A stretch of 64,000 bases of DNA from JAZDLX01 sp964538455 (GCA_964538455.1 CAZIDZ010000002.1:1-64000), one strand, 5' to 3'; shown: positions 42,835 through 52,044, numbered from the stretch's first letter. A program made the numbers and translations. Notes: a model not told the origin generated them from the sequence alone.

Positions 42835-43251
42835 GGTTCCCTCGCCATGTTGGCCGCCAATGAAGTTATTGGGAAATCCCGGTAATGATTTTTACTATTT
42901 GCAGTATCTGACTAAAACACAAGGCATTAGCTCGCGGACTCTCAATCGTCGGTTTGATAGTGTTGCCGCCGCTGGCGGAGAGCGCTGATGCAACCGGCGC
43001 AGCCCGCCGCCTTCCGGTTCCACAGGTCTTGCTCTGTGTGATCCCTCAGTTCACGCACAAGATCTGTGCCGCAAACGAGCGAACATAAGCTTCTGATATT
43101 TAAAGAAAAAACAAAATCACTCCAAAAGAGGTAACGTGGTGTTGTTCACATTCGTACACTCGATGGTTCGAGCACGAACATGTTCACTGTTCGCCTCTTC
43201 GGTATATTTTACATGCGGGTGGGTCCAGGCCACCACTTTCCGGGAGGTTGG
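42835..43251. other. Intergenic region upstream of PD40 lipoprotein
   Basis: About 400 bases with no convincing gene. Features seen are a CCGCCGCTGGCGG hairpin near 42965-42980, an A-rich stretch near 43105-43120, and the palindrome GAACATGTTC at 43176-43185 about 70 bases upstream of the lipoprotein start, which could be an operator. A GGGAGG ribosome site lies at 43242-43247. I could not identify confident promoter boxes. Confidence 0.4.
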
Positions 43252-44268
43252 ATGCGGGCTCAAGCCAGAATAATCCTGCTGGCAGTAGTGCTGCTCAGCG
43301 GCTGCGGTAAGAAGAGCGTTTTGAGGCATCCCGCCCCGTATCCCTGGGAAAAGGGTTTGGCCCCGGGGCAGGTCCAGATGCTCGGTCCATCGGTGCTATC
43401 CACCGGAAAATTCGAGCTGAATGCGAGCCTCAACCAGGACGGCCGGGAGGTCTGGATCACCCGCGCGGGAGGGGGCTCCTTTGACGATGAGATGACCATT
43501 CTCTCCTCCGCCTGGCGCGATTCCGGCGGGTGGAGCACACCTGTAGTCGCGCCTTTTTCGGGCAGGTTCATCGATGCCGACCCGTTCCTGACCCGGGACG
43601 GCAAGCGGCTTTACTTCGCCTCCAAGCGCACGGAAGACGGAAAACCCAAGAGCGATTTCGACATCTGGTACGTGGATCGAACGAAAGGCGGCTGGGGGGA
43701 GCCGGTTCGCCTTCCGGAACCGGTCAATTCCGATGAGCATGATGTCTCGCCGTGGGTGGTGGACGACGGCACCCTCTGGTTCGCGTCCCGGCGTGATGGG
43801 GGCGAGGGGGAGTACGATATCTGGTACGCTCCAAAGCGGGGGGACGGCTTTGGCGATCCGGTGAACGCAGGACCCGCAATCAACACCATCGGCACCGAAG
43901 TGGATGTTTCCCTGTCGCGCAATGGCACTCTGCTGATCTTTGCGTCTCAGGATCAGCCGATCCACTTTGGTTCCGGAGACCTCTACCTGATGGTGCTGGG
44001 CAGCGACGGGAGCTGGGTGGGTCCCTATAACCTGGGGCAGCCGGTGAACAGCAGCGGGATGGAATGCTGTCCGGCACTGGGCCCCAACGACCGCATTCTG
44101 CTGTTCACGAGTACGCGTTCGCTGGGGCACGGTTTTACGCCGCGAACGGGCGGGGAAGGGATGGAAGTGGAAGGGCTTCCCGACATTCCCGGAAACGGGC
44201 TCGGCGACATCTACTTCGTTGATCTGTTGACCCTGCCGGTGATTCAGGAAATCGGATGGTCACCCTGA
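43252..44268 (+). CDS. PD40 (WD40-like TolB-type) beta-propeller lipoprotein
   Basis: A 338-residue lipoprotein with lipobox LSGC at 15-18. The rest is PD40/TolB-like propeller repeats: ITRAGGGSFDDEM, DADPFLTRDGKRLYFASKR, SDFDIWYVDRTKGGWGEPVR, DVSPWVVDDGTLWFASRRDG and EYDIWYAPKRGDGFGDPVNA. Such proteins sit in the outer or inner membrane of Bacteroidota-like cells, often bound to peptidoglycan or complexes; the role here is unknown. The ATG at 43252 has GGGAGG; the frame from 43180 is longer but without a site. It overlaps the convergent hybrid kinase gene by nine bases at the 3' end. Confidence 0.85.
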   Translation: MRAQARIILLAVVLLSGCGKKSVLRHPAPYPWEKGLAPGQVQMLGPSVLSTGKFELNASLNQDGREVWITRAGGGSFDDEMTILSSAWRDSGGWSTPVVAPFSGRFIDADPFLTRDGKRLYFASKRTEDGKPKSDFDIWYVDRTKGGWGEPVRLPEPVNSDEHDVSPWVVDDGTLWFASRRDGGEGEYDIWYAPKRGDGFGDPVNAGPAINTIGTEVDVSLSRNGTLLIFASQDQPIHFGSGDLYLMVLGSDGSWVGPYNLGQPVNSSGMECCPALGPNDRILLFTSTRSLGHGFTPRTGGEGMEVEGLPDIPGNGLGDIYFVDLLTLPVIQEIGWSP

Positions 44269-46278
44269 TCGCTGGTGAACGGCGTTGATCGTCCGGATCA
44301 GCTCTTCGTACGTGTACGGCTTTTGCAGGAAGGCGGTCAGCCCCTGCTCGTCGAAACGGCTCTGTGCCTCTTTCTCGTTATACCCGCTGCTGAGGATGAT
44401 CGGCGCAGTGCACCCCAGCTGAATCAACTTGCGGGCGACTTCATCCCCGTTCATCCGGGGCATCATCAGGTCAAGCAGGATTGCGGTGAAGTGTTTGTCG
44501 CGTGTGATGATGCGGATGGCTTCCTCGCCTTCGCCGGCGATGACCACGGAGTGTCCAGCGCGCTCCAGCAGGGCTTTTGCGACCGAACGCACCGCCTCTT
44601 CATCATCGACGATCAGGATTCGCCCCGACTCTCCCGCGGCCGTATCGGGGGGCTCGGGAGCAGCGGTTCGACCGGATACGGGAGTCGATACTGCGGGGAA
44701 GAGAATGCGGAACCGTGTCCCGCGCCCGAACGAACTTTCGACTTCAAGCGCGGCGTGCAGGCTTCTGACGATTCCGAAAACGACCGCGAGCCCGAGCCCG
44801 CGCCCCGTAAATTTTGTCGTGAAAAAGGGATCGAATATGCGGTTGAGAGTGGTTTCATCCATTCCGATCCCCGTGTCCTCAGCAATCATCTCGACGTAGC
44901 TGCCGGGTTTGGCGTTTTCTCCGAATTTCATCCTGCCGAATTCGTCTCGATCCACCGATCTTTTTCTCAATTGCAGCGTTACCGTGCCAACGTCATCGCC
45001 CAGCGCCTCGGCGGCGTTGATCACCAGGTTCATCACAAGCTGGTTGATCTGAGCCACATCCGCCTCGATCATCGGGAGATCCGGCTCAAGATCGAGAACA
45101 AACCGCCCCTTCTTGGGCAGGCTGGACTCGAGCAGGTTGGCCATCTCGCGCACCGTGGCCGCGAGATCGATCTGCTCTACGTGAAAATGACCCTTGCCCA
45201 CATAGGCGAGCATCTGATGCGTCAGGTCAGCCGCGCGTTTTGCCGAACGGAAGATGGTTCCCACGGATTCGCGCATCGGCGAGTCCTCGGGGAGTTCTTC
45301 GAGCAGCAGCGATGACGTGCCGAGGATGCCGACGAGCAGGTTGTTGAAATCGTGTGCAATGCCACCCGCCAGCAGACCCAGGCTTTCGAGCTTCTGCGAT
45401 TCGCGAAGCTGTTCTTCCAGCTCTTTCTTTTCCTGCTCAGCGCGCTTGCGGTCGCGAATGTCGCGTGTCACTGAAAGGATGACTTTACGGTTTTGGATGC
45501 TGAACAGGTGAGCGTTGATCTCGACGGGAATGGTTTCGCCGGATTTTGACCGGTGGACCATTTCAAAGGTGGCCCGGCCGCTTTTCGCCAGCTTTTGCAT
45601 CACCGCCGGGATCCGTCCTGCCATCTCCGCGGTCTCCAGGTCGCGGGGAGTCATCTTCAGCATTTCACTTCGTGAATAACCCGTCATCCGCAACGCAACG
45701 TCGTTCACTTCAATGCAACGGGCCGGGTTGCCGTCCGAGTCGACTTCCCAGAGGTAAACTGCATCGGAAGTGTTGTGGAAAAGGCGCCTGTACCGGTCTT
45801 CACTGAGGGCGATCACCTCTTCCGCGCGTTTGATTTCCGTAAGGTCGGAGAGCACGCCCCGTGCGCCTTGGAAGGTTTCTCCCTGGATCAGGGACTGGAT
45901 GCTTGCACGCACCCAACGCCGCTCGCCGCCCCGAATTCGTATCCGGAAGATGGCGGGAGAAATGCGCTCACCACGGCTCAGCCGGTCGAAGCGGCGGTGG
46001 ACCTCGGGCCGGTCTTCGTGGAGGATAAAACGAAGAAACGGGTGATTCAGAAAGATATCGGGTTCGTAACCGGAGAGCGTGCGAACGGCGCCGCTCAAAT
46101 AGCGGATGATCCCATTGTTGTCGAGAACGAAGACCGTCTCCTGGAGGGAGTCGAGCAGGGTTTCGGGTGAGACAAGATGGGCATAATTCGTCTCTTCCGT
46201 CGGAGCGACAGCGGTGCTATCGATTGTTGCCGCAGAGCCGCGTGACGCCGCTTTCCGCCTGGTGCCACCTGATTTCAT
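44260..46278 (-). CDS. PAS-PAS hybrid histidine kinase with receiver
   Basis: A 672-residue cytosolic hybrid kinase. PAS1 is at about 40-150 (VFVLDNNGIIRYLSGAVRTL), PAS2 at about 160-275, HisKA with H-box GLLAGGIAHDFNNLLVGILG (phospho-His in AHDF), HATPase with N-box NLVINAAEAL, G1 EDTGIGM and G2 FTGRGLGLAVV, then a receiver domain with ILIVDDEEAVRS and phospho-Asp in LLDLMMPRMNG. There is no transmembrane segment. The frame begins at 46308; the ATG at 46278 has a GGGGAACAG site and is preferred, but the 10 residues before it are possible. It probably phosphorylates its own receiver or a phosphotransfer protein. Convergent overlap of nine bases with the PD40 gene. Confidence 0.93.
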   Translation of the reverse strand: MKSGGTRRKAASRGSAATIDSTAVAPTEETNYAHLVSPETLLDSLQETVFVLDNNGIIRYLSGAVRTLSGYEPDIFLNHPFLRFILHEDRPEVHRRFDRLSRGERISPAIFRIRIRGGERRWVRASIQSLIQGETFQGARGVLSDLTEIKRAEEVIALSEDRYRRLFHNTSDAVYLWEVDSDGNPARCIEVNDVALRMTGYSRSEMLKMTPRDLETAEMAGRIPAVMQKLAKSGRATFEMVHRSKSGETIPVEINAHLFSIQNRKVILSVTRDIRDRKRAEQEKKELEEQLRESQKLESLGLLAGGIAHDFNNLLVGILGTSSLLLEELPEDSPMRESVGTIFRSAKRAADLTHQMLAYVGKGHFHVEQIDLAATVREMANLLESSLPKKGRFVLDLEPDLPMIEADVAQINQLVMNLVINAAEALGDDVGTVTLQLRKRSVDRDEFGRMKFGENAKPGSYVEMIAEDTGIGMDETTLNRIFDPFFTTKFTGRGLGLAVVFGIVRSLHAALEVESSFGRGTRFRILFPAVSTPVSGRTAAPEPPDTAAGESGRILIVDDEEAVRSVAKALLERAGHSVVIAGEGEEAIRIITRDKHFTAILLDLMMPRMNGDEVARKLIQLGCTAPIILSSGYNEKEAQSRFDEQGLTAFLQKPYTYEELIRTINAVHQRSG

Positions 46279-46412
46279 CTGTTCCCCGCGCCGTTCCATC
46301 GTCGTCATTCCAAGTCATGAAAGATTGGAAACGGAATGTCGGGGATCAAGGAATAAAGGGATATTTTGCCCGTCCGGTTGCGGACAGCCTCTGCGTTGCC
46401 GATCGCGCCAAC

Positions 46413-46910
46413 CTAGAGCGCCAGCGTGCCGGATAACGCGCCCTCATGCTCCAGCAGCCATTTCTTGCGTTTCAGCCCGCTGGCGTAACCGATGAGAGCA
46501 CCGGACGCTCCGATGACACGGTGGCAGGGAATGACAATTGCGATCGGGTTGGCGCCATTGGCGGCTCCCACCGCGCGGGTAGCCCGAGGGGAGCCCATGC
46601 GGCGCGCCTGCTCCCCGTAACTGATCGTCTCTCCGAAGGGAATCGTCAACAGTGCGGCCCACACCCTGCGCTGGAACTCGGTGCCTTCAGGAGCCACTTC
46701 GAGGTCGAATTCCCGCCGCCGGCCCGCAAAATACTCCTCCAGTTGGCGTACAACGTGAGCGCAGCGGCTGTCATCGCGGGCCGCAGCCCCGGTGTCGGGC
46801 TGGTTGCTGCTCCGCGTGGCCGAAAAATCCAGATTCTTGAGGCATCCCTGTTCGTCAACGACGATGACCAGGGATCCGAGGGGTGAATCCATGCTTGTCC
46901 AGTAGGTCAT
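46413..46910 (-). CDS. ogt: Methylated-DNA--protein-cysteine methyltransferase
   Basis: A 165-residue Ogt/AGT suicide repair protein that removes O6-alkyl groups from guanine. It has the active-site motif IVIPCHRVIG (acceptor C129), the Asn-hinge AVGAANGANPI, and the DNA-binding helix-turn-helix with the Arg finger SYGEQARRMGSPRATRAVG. The longer frame from 46934 is not needed: the ATG at 46910 overlaps the stop of the AlkA gene (ATGA) and starts the homology. Together with the upstream AlkA gene it forms an alkylation-repair operon that splits the Ada protein functions into two genes. Confidence 0.94.
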   Translation of the reverse strand: MTYWTSMDSPLGSLVIVVDEQGCLKNLDFSATRSSNQPDTGAAARDDSRCAHVVRQLEEYFAGRRREFDLEVAPEGTEFQRRVWAALLTIPFGETISYGEQARRMGSPRATRAVGAANGANPIAIVIPCHRVIGASGALIGYASGLKRKKWLLEHEGALSGTLAL

Positions 46911-48346
46911 GGGGCATCTCCGAGCGACATCCAATGATGCATCACGGCGAAACTGCGGTACGGCGCGAAAGGTGCAAGCAGTTCGAGGGTCTCCCGCGGG
47001 GACGGCCGCCGTTGCAGTCGATGAAACCGCTTCAACGCCTCTCCCAGGCCCGAATCCCCGACCGGCACGCTGTCGGTGAGCGCAAGCGACCTCATCAGCA
47101 GGTAGTGCACGGACCAGGGGCCAAGTCCGGTTCGCCGCAGCAGCGCGCGCTCGACCCGGACTGCGGAGTTTGCGGAGAGGGTTTGCGCGTCCAGCTCTCC
47201 GCTGGCGACGGCTGCGGCGAGCGCGGACAGCGTGCGGGCCTTAGTTCCCGACATTCCCAACGAGACGAGGGTTTTCTCGCTCTCTCCGGCAACGCGGTCG
47301 GGGGAAGGCAATGCGTTCAGACCGCCGGGCGCTTTCTCTCCCAGGCGTTCGATCAACCGGCTGCGCACCGCCCGAGCCGCGGCAAGGCTGACCGCCTGGC
47401 CCACCACCACCCAGACGAGCCCATCCCAGAAATCAAGCGTCTGCGAGATCCGCAGTCCCCTTCGCGGGCCGAGCAACGACTTTCCCCGGGGGCTCGACAG
47501 CGCGCGGCGTTCGAACGGGTTCGGGTCGACAACCAGTCCGAGGAGTCGCAGGGCTGCGTCGTGAACCTGGATGGATTCTTCCGGTTGGAGCTTGCGGTCC
47601 GCGTGAACCCGCAAATGGATCCGGTCGTTGAAGTTGAGCTCGAGTGTCACCGGACCACGCGGAAGCAGCATCGCCCGCAGCAGCCTGTTCCCTTCGCGGT
47701 GTTGGTCCGGTCCCGCACCGTCCCACAGGCTCTGTCTCCGGGCGAGGTCAATGCGGAAATTGCGGGGAGGGTGGAGGAGGATCTCCCTGTCGCGTATCCA
47801 TTTGCGAACGTCGCCCGGCCGTACGGCTTTCCAGCGAAGAAACGCGGCGTGGAAGGTGGAGGGGCTCTCGAATCCACCCTCGAGCGCTGTTTCGAGGATT
47901 TTCCGGCCGTTCAGCGCAAGGTCTCGCATCACGTGTTCCACGCGCTCCCGGGTGAGCATCGCCGAGGGGGTCCGGTGGAAATGGCGCAGCGTTAGGCGGT
48001 TCAGTGTGGTCTGTCCGGTTCCGGCTCGCCTGGCGAGCTCGGCAGCGCTGCGGATGCCGCCCACATCCTTCCGAATCAGCGCGGCGATTTCCGAAGCGAG
48101 GGTCTCTTCGGGGTCCATGTTCTTGTAAAACAGGTCAGGACGACAGCGTTTGCAGGGACGGAGCCCGGCCTCGCGGGCGTGCTGCTCCGCCTCGAAGAAG
48201 CGTACGTTCTCAGCCTTGGGATTTCGCGCGGGACAGGAGGGAAGACAGTAAATCCCGGTGGAGAGAACGCCCGTCAGGAAAAGGCCGTCGTATCGGGAGT
48301 CCCGTCTCATCGCGGCGCGCAGCATCTGTGTCCTTGTGTACTTCAT
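46907..48346 (-). CDS. alkA: Ada-type methyl-sensing AlkA DNA glycosylase
   Basis: A 479-residue Ada/AlkA fusion. Residues 12-80 are the Ada Zn-binding domain with C34, C38, C65 and C68 at exactly the Ada spacing (C34 in TGIYCLPSCPAR matches the methyl-acceptor Cys38 of E. coli Ada). An AraC helix-turn-helix follows (about 85-180), then AlkA_N and HhH-GPD glycosylase domains (VVVGQAVSLAAARAV, LGMSGTKARTLSALA, GLGPWSVHYLLM, PVGDSGL with the catalytic Asp). It removes 3-alkyladenine and probably induces the operon when methylated. The ATG at 48346 lacks a clear ribosome site; it overlaps ogt. Confidence 0.92.
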   Translation of the reverse strand: MKYTRTQMLRAAMRRDSRYDGLFLTGVLSTGIYCLPSCPARNPKAENVRFFEAEQHAREAGLRPCKRCRPDLFYKNMDPEETLASEIAALIRKDVGGIRSAAELARRAGTGQTTLNRLTLRHFHRTPSAMLTRERVEHVMRDLALNGRKILETALEGGFESPSTFHAAFLRWKAVRPGDVRKWIRDREILLHPPRNFRIDLARRQSLWDGAGPDQHREGNRLLRAMLLPRGPVTLELNFNDRIHLRVHADRKLQPEESIQVHDAALRLLGLVVDPNPFERRALSSPRGKSLLGPRRGLRISQTLDFWDGLVWVVVGQAVSLAAARAVRSRLIERLGEKAPGGLNALPSPDRVAGESEKTLVSLGMSGTKARTLSALAAAVASGELDAQTLSANSAVRVERALLRRTGLGPWSVHYLLMRSLALTDSVPVGDSGLGEALKRFHRLQRRPSPRETLELLAPFAPYRSFAVMHHWMSLGDAP

Positions 48347-48570
48347 ACAGCAAGTATAGGAGCTATCGAGCTCCGGTTCCTCCTGATTTTTTCGTTCGAA
48401 TCTGGAGACCCCGGAGAGCAATTTCCTGCCTCTCTTCGAGTTTTGTTGAGTCCATCCATCGAGTTGCCCCACTCCGGAGTGATTCTCTACTCTTCACCAT
48501 TCGCGAGGGCGCAGTATTTTTTGTTTTACTGCGTCTTCGAATCTGAAAGGCACTGTCACAGGAGGTTCCC

Positions 48571-49212
48571 ATGAACGGACATAAGGTGTTGATAACAAGC
48601 ATGGTAGCGTTGCTCTTCCTGGCGTTCGGGGGAGCCGTTTTTGCGCAGGAGATGGGGATGTCTTCGGGAAAGACGGTGATGGGCGTTGAGGGTCATGGGC
48701 TGGGGTGCACGTGTGACGGTTGTGTGACGCACGCGATGGAGAAGGCGGGGTTCAAAAACGTCGACGTCATGCCGCAACATTATGTCGGAATACAGTACAC
48801 AATGCCCAAAGGAGGGGACCCCGAAAGCATCGGCAAAAATATGGGCGAAGTGATGGGCAAGTTGATGGGCCTCGTCAACGATGGCACGGTCGAAATGGCG
48901 GGTCCGCCGTTCTCAATCTACTACGGCGAGGTGGAAGGCGGATGGGATATGCTGACCGGCATTCCCGTCAAGAAAGAAGCGGAGGTGGAGGGGGAGTTCA
49001 CCAGCGGCACGCTGCCCGGCGGCAAAGCTTTGCAGGCGACCCATTACGGTCCTTACGAGGGATTGGCGACAACTTACGCGGCCTGGGATCGGTACGTGGC
49101 GGATAACAAGATCGCGGCCACCGGAGCGATGTGGGAGGTATACGTAGACGATCCCGAAAAGGTGAAGGATGTCTCCCAGATGCGTACGGAGATCTACCAG
49201 CTCGTTCAATAG
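48571..49212 (+). CDS. Exported GyrI-like effector-binding protein
   Basis: A 213-residue protein with signal peptide 1-25 (hydrophobic core VALLFLAF, cleaved after VFA). A short segment with three cysteines (GLGCTCDGCV, C46, C48, C51) could bind metal or form disulfides. The mature part has the GyrI-like/SOUL-like ligand-binding fold: MPQHYVGIQYTMPKGG, GPPFSIYYGEVEGGWDMLTG, the motif ATHYGPYEGLATTYAAWDRY and MWEVYVDDPE. GyrI relatives are mostly cytosolic; an exported one is unusual. The ATG at 48571 follows a perfect AGGAGG. It is closed by a strong terminator, so monocistronic. Confidence 0.87.
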   Translation: MNGHKVLITSMVALLFLAFGGAVFAQEMGMSSGKTVMGVEGHGLGCTCDGCVTHAMEKAGFKNVDVMPQHYVGIQYTMPKGGDPESIGKNMGEVMGKLMGLVNDGTVEMAGPPFSIYYGEVEGGWDMLTGIPVKKEAEVEGEFTSGTLPGGKALQATHYGPYEGLATTYAAWDRYVADNKIAATGAMWEVYVDDPEKVKDVSQMRTEIYQLVQ

Positions 49213-49245
49213 CTGAGGCCAAAGGGCTTCAACAGTCTATGAGAT

Positions 49246-49274
49246 AGCCGGGTTCGCCTAACCCGGCTTTTTTT
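49246..49274 (+). terminator. Rho-independent terminator of GyrI-like gene
   Basis: A 9-bp stem, AGCCGGGTT (49246-49254) with AACCCGGCT (49260-49268), followed by TTTTTTT. It lies 34 bases past the stop. Confidence 0.9.
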
Positions 49275-49295
49275 AGTCCGTGTTTGCGAGAAACA

Positions 49296-50753
49296 TTATT
49301 CGTTGCGCAACGCCACGACGGCGTCCACATGAGCGGCCCGGGCGGCGGGGTAGAGGCCCGCGGCGAGGCTGACAGCCAGCCCGAACAGGATTGCGACTGC
49401 GATCAGCCAGAGCGGGAGCGAGAATAGCTCCACGAAGGGGAGATCTTCTTTTGCGATGATAATCCGGGCGACAGTCATCGCTACCCGGGTGATCAGCCAG
49501 CCGAATGCAATTCCGATCGCGGAACCGGCAAATCCGATAACAGCCGATTCCACGAGGAAAATACCGCGGATGTCGCCTTCCTCGGCCCCAAGCGTCTTCA
49601 ACACGCCGATCTCACGGTAGCGTTCGAGGATTGACATGATCATCGTGTTGACGATGCCGAGCGCGGCGACGGTGAGCGCAATGAAACCGACGGCGCCGAG
49701 CGCCGTGTTGAACAGGACGAAGAAACGGAGCATCTCGCTGAACTGCTCCGCGTAGCTGAACGAGCGCAGCCCCCACGCCCTCGCCGAATCCGCAATCGCT
49801 TTCGCGTTGGCATAGGGGTCCAGCTCCAGTGTCACCCTCCCGTACTCCCCCTCGACTCCCTTCTCTTCATGAAGCGGAACGCGCCCCTGTTGCAGCGAAG
49901 CGTAAATCGCCATGGGATCGTCCAGGGATGCACCCGCGGCGAACGGTTCCGCGATTTCCTGCGGAAGCAGCAGGTGCTTCATCCGCAGCGCGTGGAGGTC
50001 CCGTGCCGCCAGTACGCCGACGAGGGTAAGCGTGTCGGAGAGGAGTGTGCGGTCATCGAAGTAGCCTTTTGTAAAACTCCCCGCCGCGTCGGACAACTGC
50101 CGGCGCACCCGTGCCCTCATATAGCCGGGGCTGCGAACGGAATCGAGATTCACGCTCCTTATCAGGGAACCCAGCGGAGGGAGGTCGTGGAGCACACGCG
50201 CGAAACCGCTGTCGATGGAGCTTATCCGGCGCTGGATCACAAGCTGCTTGCCAAGTGCGGAGTCGGGTGCGAGGTGGATACGTTTCAGCCAGGAGTCGAG
50301 CACAACCGCTTCGCGAGCGTCCGCCGACCGAAACATCCGCCCGGCGAGCGGATGCTGGAACATCTTCGTCTCCATCGCCGGGCCTGTGATCGACTGCGCC
50401 TCGGTTTTTATCGCGGTGTCTCCCAATGCGGCGGTTACTTCAAAACTTTCGAGCGGGAATGCGAACAGCACACCGGGGAGCGCCGCGAGCCGTTCGATCA
50501 TTGCGTCATCCAACCGCACGGGCAGGCTGTCCGCCGGTACGCCGTTTCTGTCGGGGGGAAACACCTGCACCTTGGTCAGCAGACCCAGTCTTTCGAATTC
50601 GCGCCGGAAGTTCGTCTGCATCCCGGCCCCGAAACTGACCATTGCCGTGAAGGCTGCAATCGCGATCACCACGCCAGCCGTTGTCAGCGAGGTCCGCAAC
50701 TTCATCCTCCACAGGTTGCCTGAGGCCAGGGACAGGGTGTCGCGCAGTTTCAT
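49296..50753 (-). CDS. FtsX/MacB-type ABC permease
   Basis: A 485-residue membrane subunit. It starts MKLRDTLSLASGNLWRMKLR with TM1 about 23-45, then a large periplasmic MacB_PCD domain (about 50-320), and three C-terminal helices with ALGIVNTMIMSILERYREIG, VLKTLGAEEGDIRGIFLVES and the closing GLYPAARAAHVDAVVALRNE, all standard for the LolC/MacB FtsX fold. The ATG at 50753 overlaps the ATPase stop (ATGA). The pair probably exports a lipoprotein, peptide or drug. It is intact, unlike the fragment of a paralogue at 42674-42834. Confidence 0.92.
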   Translation of the reverse strand: MKLRDTLSLASGNLWRMKLRTSLTTAGVVIAIAAFTAMVSFGAGMQTNFRREFERLGLLTKVQVFPPDRNGVPADSLPVRLDDAMIERLAALPGVLFAFPLESFEVTAALGDTAIKTEAQSITGPAMETKMFQHPLAGRMFRSADAREAVVLDSWLKRIHLAPDSALGKQLVIQRRISSIDSGFARVLHDLPPLGSLIRSVNLDSVRSPGYMRARVRRQLSDAAGSFTKGYFDDRTLLSDTLTLVGVLAARDLHALRMKHLLLPQEIAEPFAAGASLDDPMAIYASLQQGRVPLHEEKGVEGEYGRVTLELDPYANAKAIADSARAWGLRSFSYAEQFSEMLRFFVLFNTALGAVGFIALTVAALGIVNTMIMSILERYREIGVLKTLGAEEGDIRGIFLVESAVIGFAGSAIGIAFGWLITRVAMTVARIIIAKEDLPFVELFSLPLWLIAVAILFGLAVSLAAGLYPAARAAHVDAVVALRNE

Positions 50754-51442
50754 CGCGCATCCTCCCCGGCAGCCACGCGGCCGTAATGGAGGCGGACAAC
50801 CCGCTGCGTCAACGATCCCGCCAGTTCCATGTCATGCGTGACGAGAACGACGGTCAGCCCTTCCGAGTGCAGGTTTCGCAGGAGAGCCGCGATTTCGTTG
50901 GTATTTTCCTGGTCCAGATTGCCGGTCGGCTCATCGGCGAACAGCAAGTCGGGTTCGGTGACGAGCGCCCGTGCGAGCGCCACCCGCTGCTGCTCCCCTC
51001 CGGAGAGGTCGGCAGGGCGGTGTTCAAGCCGGTCGCCGAGACCGAGCCGCTGAAGGATCGCCGTGGAACGCGGCCTGCGTTGCGAACGCGGAAGGTCAGT
51101 GAAATACAGGCCGAGCTCCACGTTCTGCAGCGCTGTACGGTGGCCGATCAGGTTAAAGGTTTGGAACACCATGCCGACGCGCAGCGCACGATAGCGGGCG
51201 AGCTCGCGGCGCGACATCGCGGACAGCCTGCGCCCTTCAATCTCGATGGATCCGGAGGTGGGGGTGTCAAGTCCCGCGAGCAGGTTCAACAGCGTCGATT
51301 TTCCAGAGCCGGAAGAGCCGACAACACTAAGAAACTCTCCCTTTCCAATGTCCAGATCGATCCCATCAAGAGCGTGAACCTCCTGATGACCGCGCATGTA
51401 CACTCGCTTGAGACCTTGAACGCGAATCCCTCCAGGTTCCAT
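50750..51442 (-). CDS. LolD/MacB-type ABC ATP-binding protein
   Basis: A 230-residue ABC ATPase with Walker A VGSSGSGKST, Q-loop VFQTFNLIGHRTALQNVELG, signature LSGGEQQRVALARAL, Walker B LLFADEPTGNLDQ and H-loop VTHDMELAG. The family partner is the FtsX-type permease that overlaps its stop. The frame runs to 51511, but the ATG at 51442 has GGAG upstream and is where homology starts (GIRVQGLKRVYMRG). It is the LolD/MacB subfamily by the NLDQ and FNLI motifs; substrate not predictable. Confidence 0.93.
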   Translation of the reverse strand: MEPGGIRVQGLKRVYMRGHQEVHALDGIDLDIGKGEFLSVVGSSGSGKSTLLNLLAGLDTPTSGSIEIEGRRLSAMSRRELARYRALRVGMVFQTFNLIGHRTALQNVELGLYFTDLPRSQRRPRSTAILQRLGLGDRLEHRPADLSGGEQQRVALARALVTEPDLLFADEPTGNLDQENTNEIAALLRNLHSEGLTVVLVTHDMELAGSLTQRVVRLHYGRVAAGEDAR

Positions 51443-51561
51443 CGAATTCTCCGTTGTTCGTGCAAAAGCATCTTGAAAGGGACAGGGGAAGTGCCGGAAA
51501 GTTACATTCAATTGTGCGAAAATACGGCATTGGCATCAGAAAGACAGTAGCGTCCGGACAC

Positions 51562-51590
51562 AAACAAAAAACCCGCCGGATAGCGGGTTT
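51562..51590 (-). terminator. Rho-independent terminator of DUF2892 gene
   Basis: An 8-bp stem, AAACCCGC (51569-51576) with GCGGGTTT (51583-51590, loop CGGATA), is followed on the minus strand by TTTTTTG. It sits 20 bases past the stop of the DUF2892 gene. Confidence 0.85.
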
Positions 51591-51610
51591 CAATTCCGGA
51601 AATTTCGTTC

Positions 51611-51832
51611 TTATTCCGCTGGTGGCGGAGGTGGAGCTGCCGCTTCGGCTTCCTTTGGCTTGGTGCTGAATTTGAAAGGCAAATACACCGGGCACCAGGC
51701 AAACGCCGCGGTCAACAGGAAAATCAGACTCACCAAACCCCACCAGCTGTGAAAATAGAGGCCAAGGGCAATGATGATGATACCGATGAAGAGACGGATG
51801 ATACGGTCCGCACCGCCCATGTTGGTCTTCAT
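51611..51832 (-). CDS. DUF2892 small membrane protein
   Basis: A 73-residue protein with two hydrophobic helices (RLFIGIIIIALGLYFHSWWG and LVSLIFLLTAAFAWCPVYLP) and a Pro/Ala-rich tail APPPPPAE. It matches the YgaP-like DUF2892 domain often found as a stand-alone two-helix protein, sometimes joined to rhodanese; function unknown. The ATG at 51832 (MKTNMGG) has GGAGGG upstream; an in-frame extension to 51862 is less likely. A terminator follows. Confidence 0.8.
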   Translation of the reverse strand: MKTNMGGADRIIRLFIGIIIIALGLYFHSWWGLVSLIFLLTAAFAWCPVYLPFKFSTKPKEAEAAAPPPPPAE

Positions 51833-52044
51833 GTTAGAACCCTCCAGGTTTTGTCTTTCCACTCAGGACAAATCTCCCCCGGAAATCTCGTGGTTGCAAA
51901 GGGAATCCGCCAGAAAAATCAAATAAATAGTGAAGTGGAGGAGAGACATCGGCTACTGCGTTGCAATAATGCCGTCGCATTCCACGAAAGCATAAACGCC
52001 ATAAACAGCGAATCAAGGGAAGGTGTGGCGGTGGATGACCCACT

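Noticed and set aside
43176..43185. GAACATGTTC as a LexA box
   Set aside because: The spacing inside the palindrome (two bases) does not fit the GAAC-N4-GTTC type, and the downstream gene is a lipoprotein, not a repair gene.
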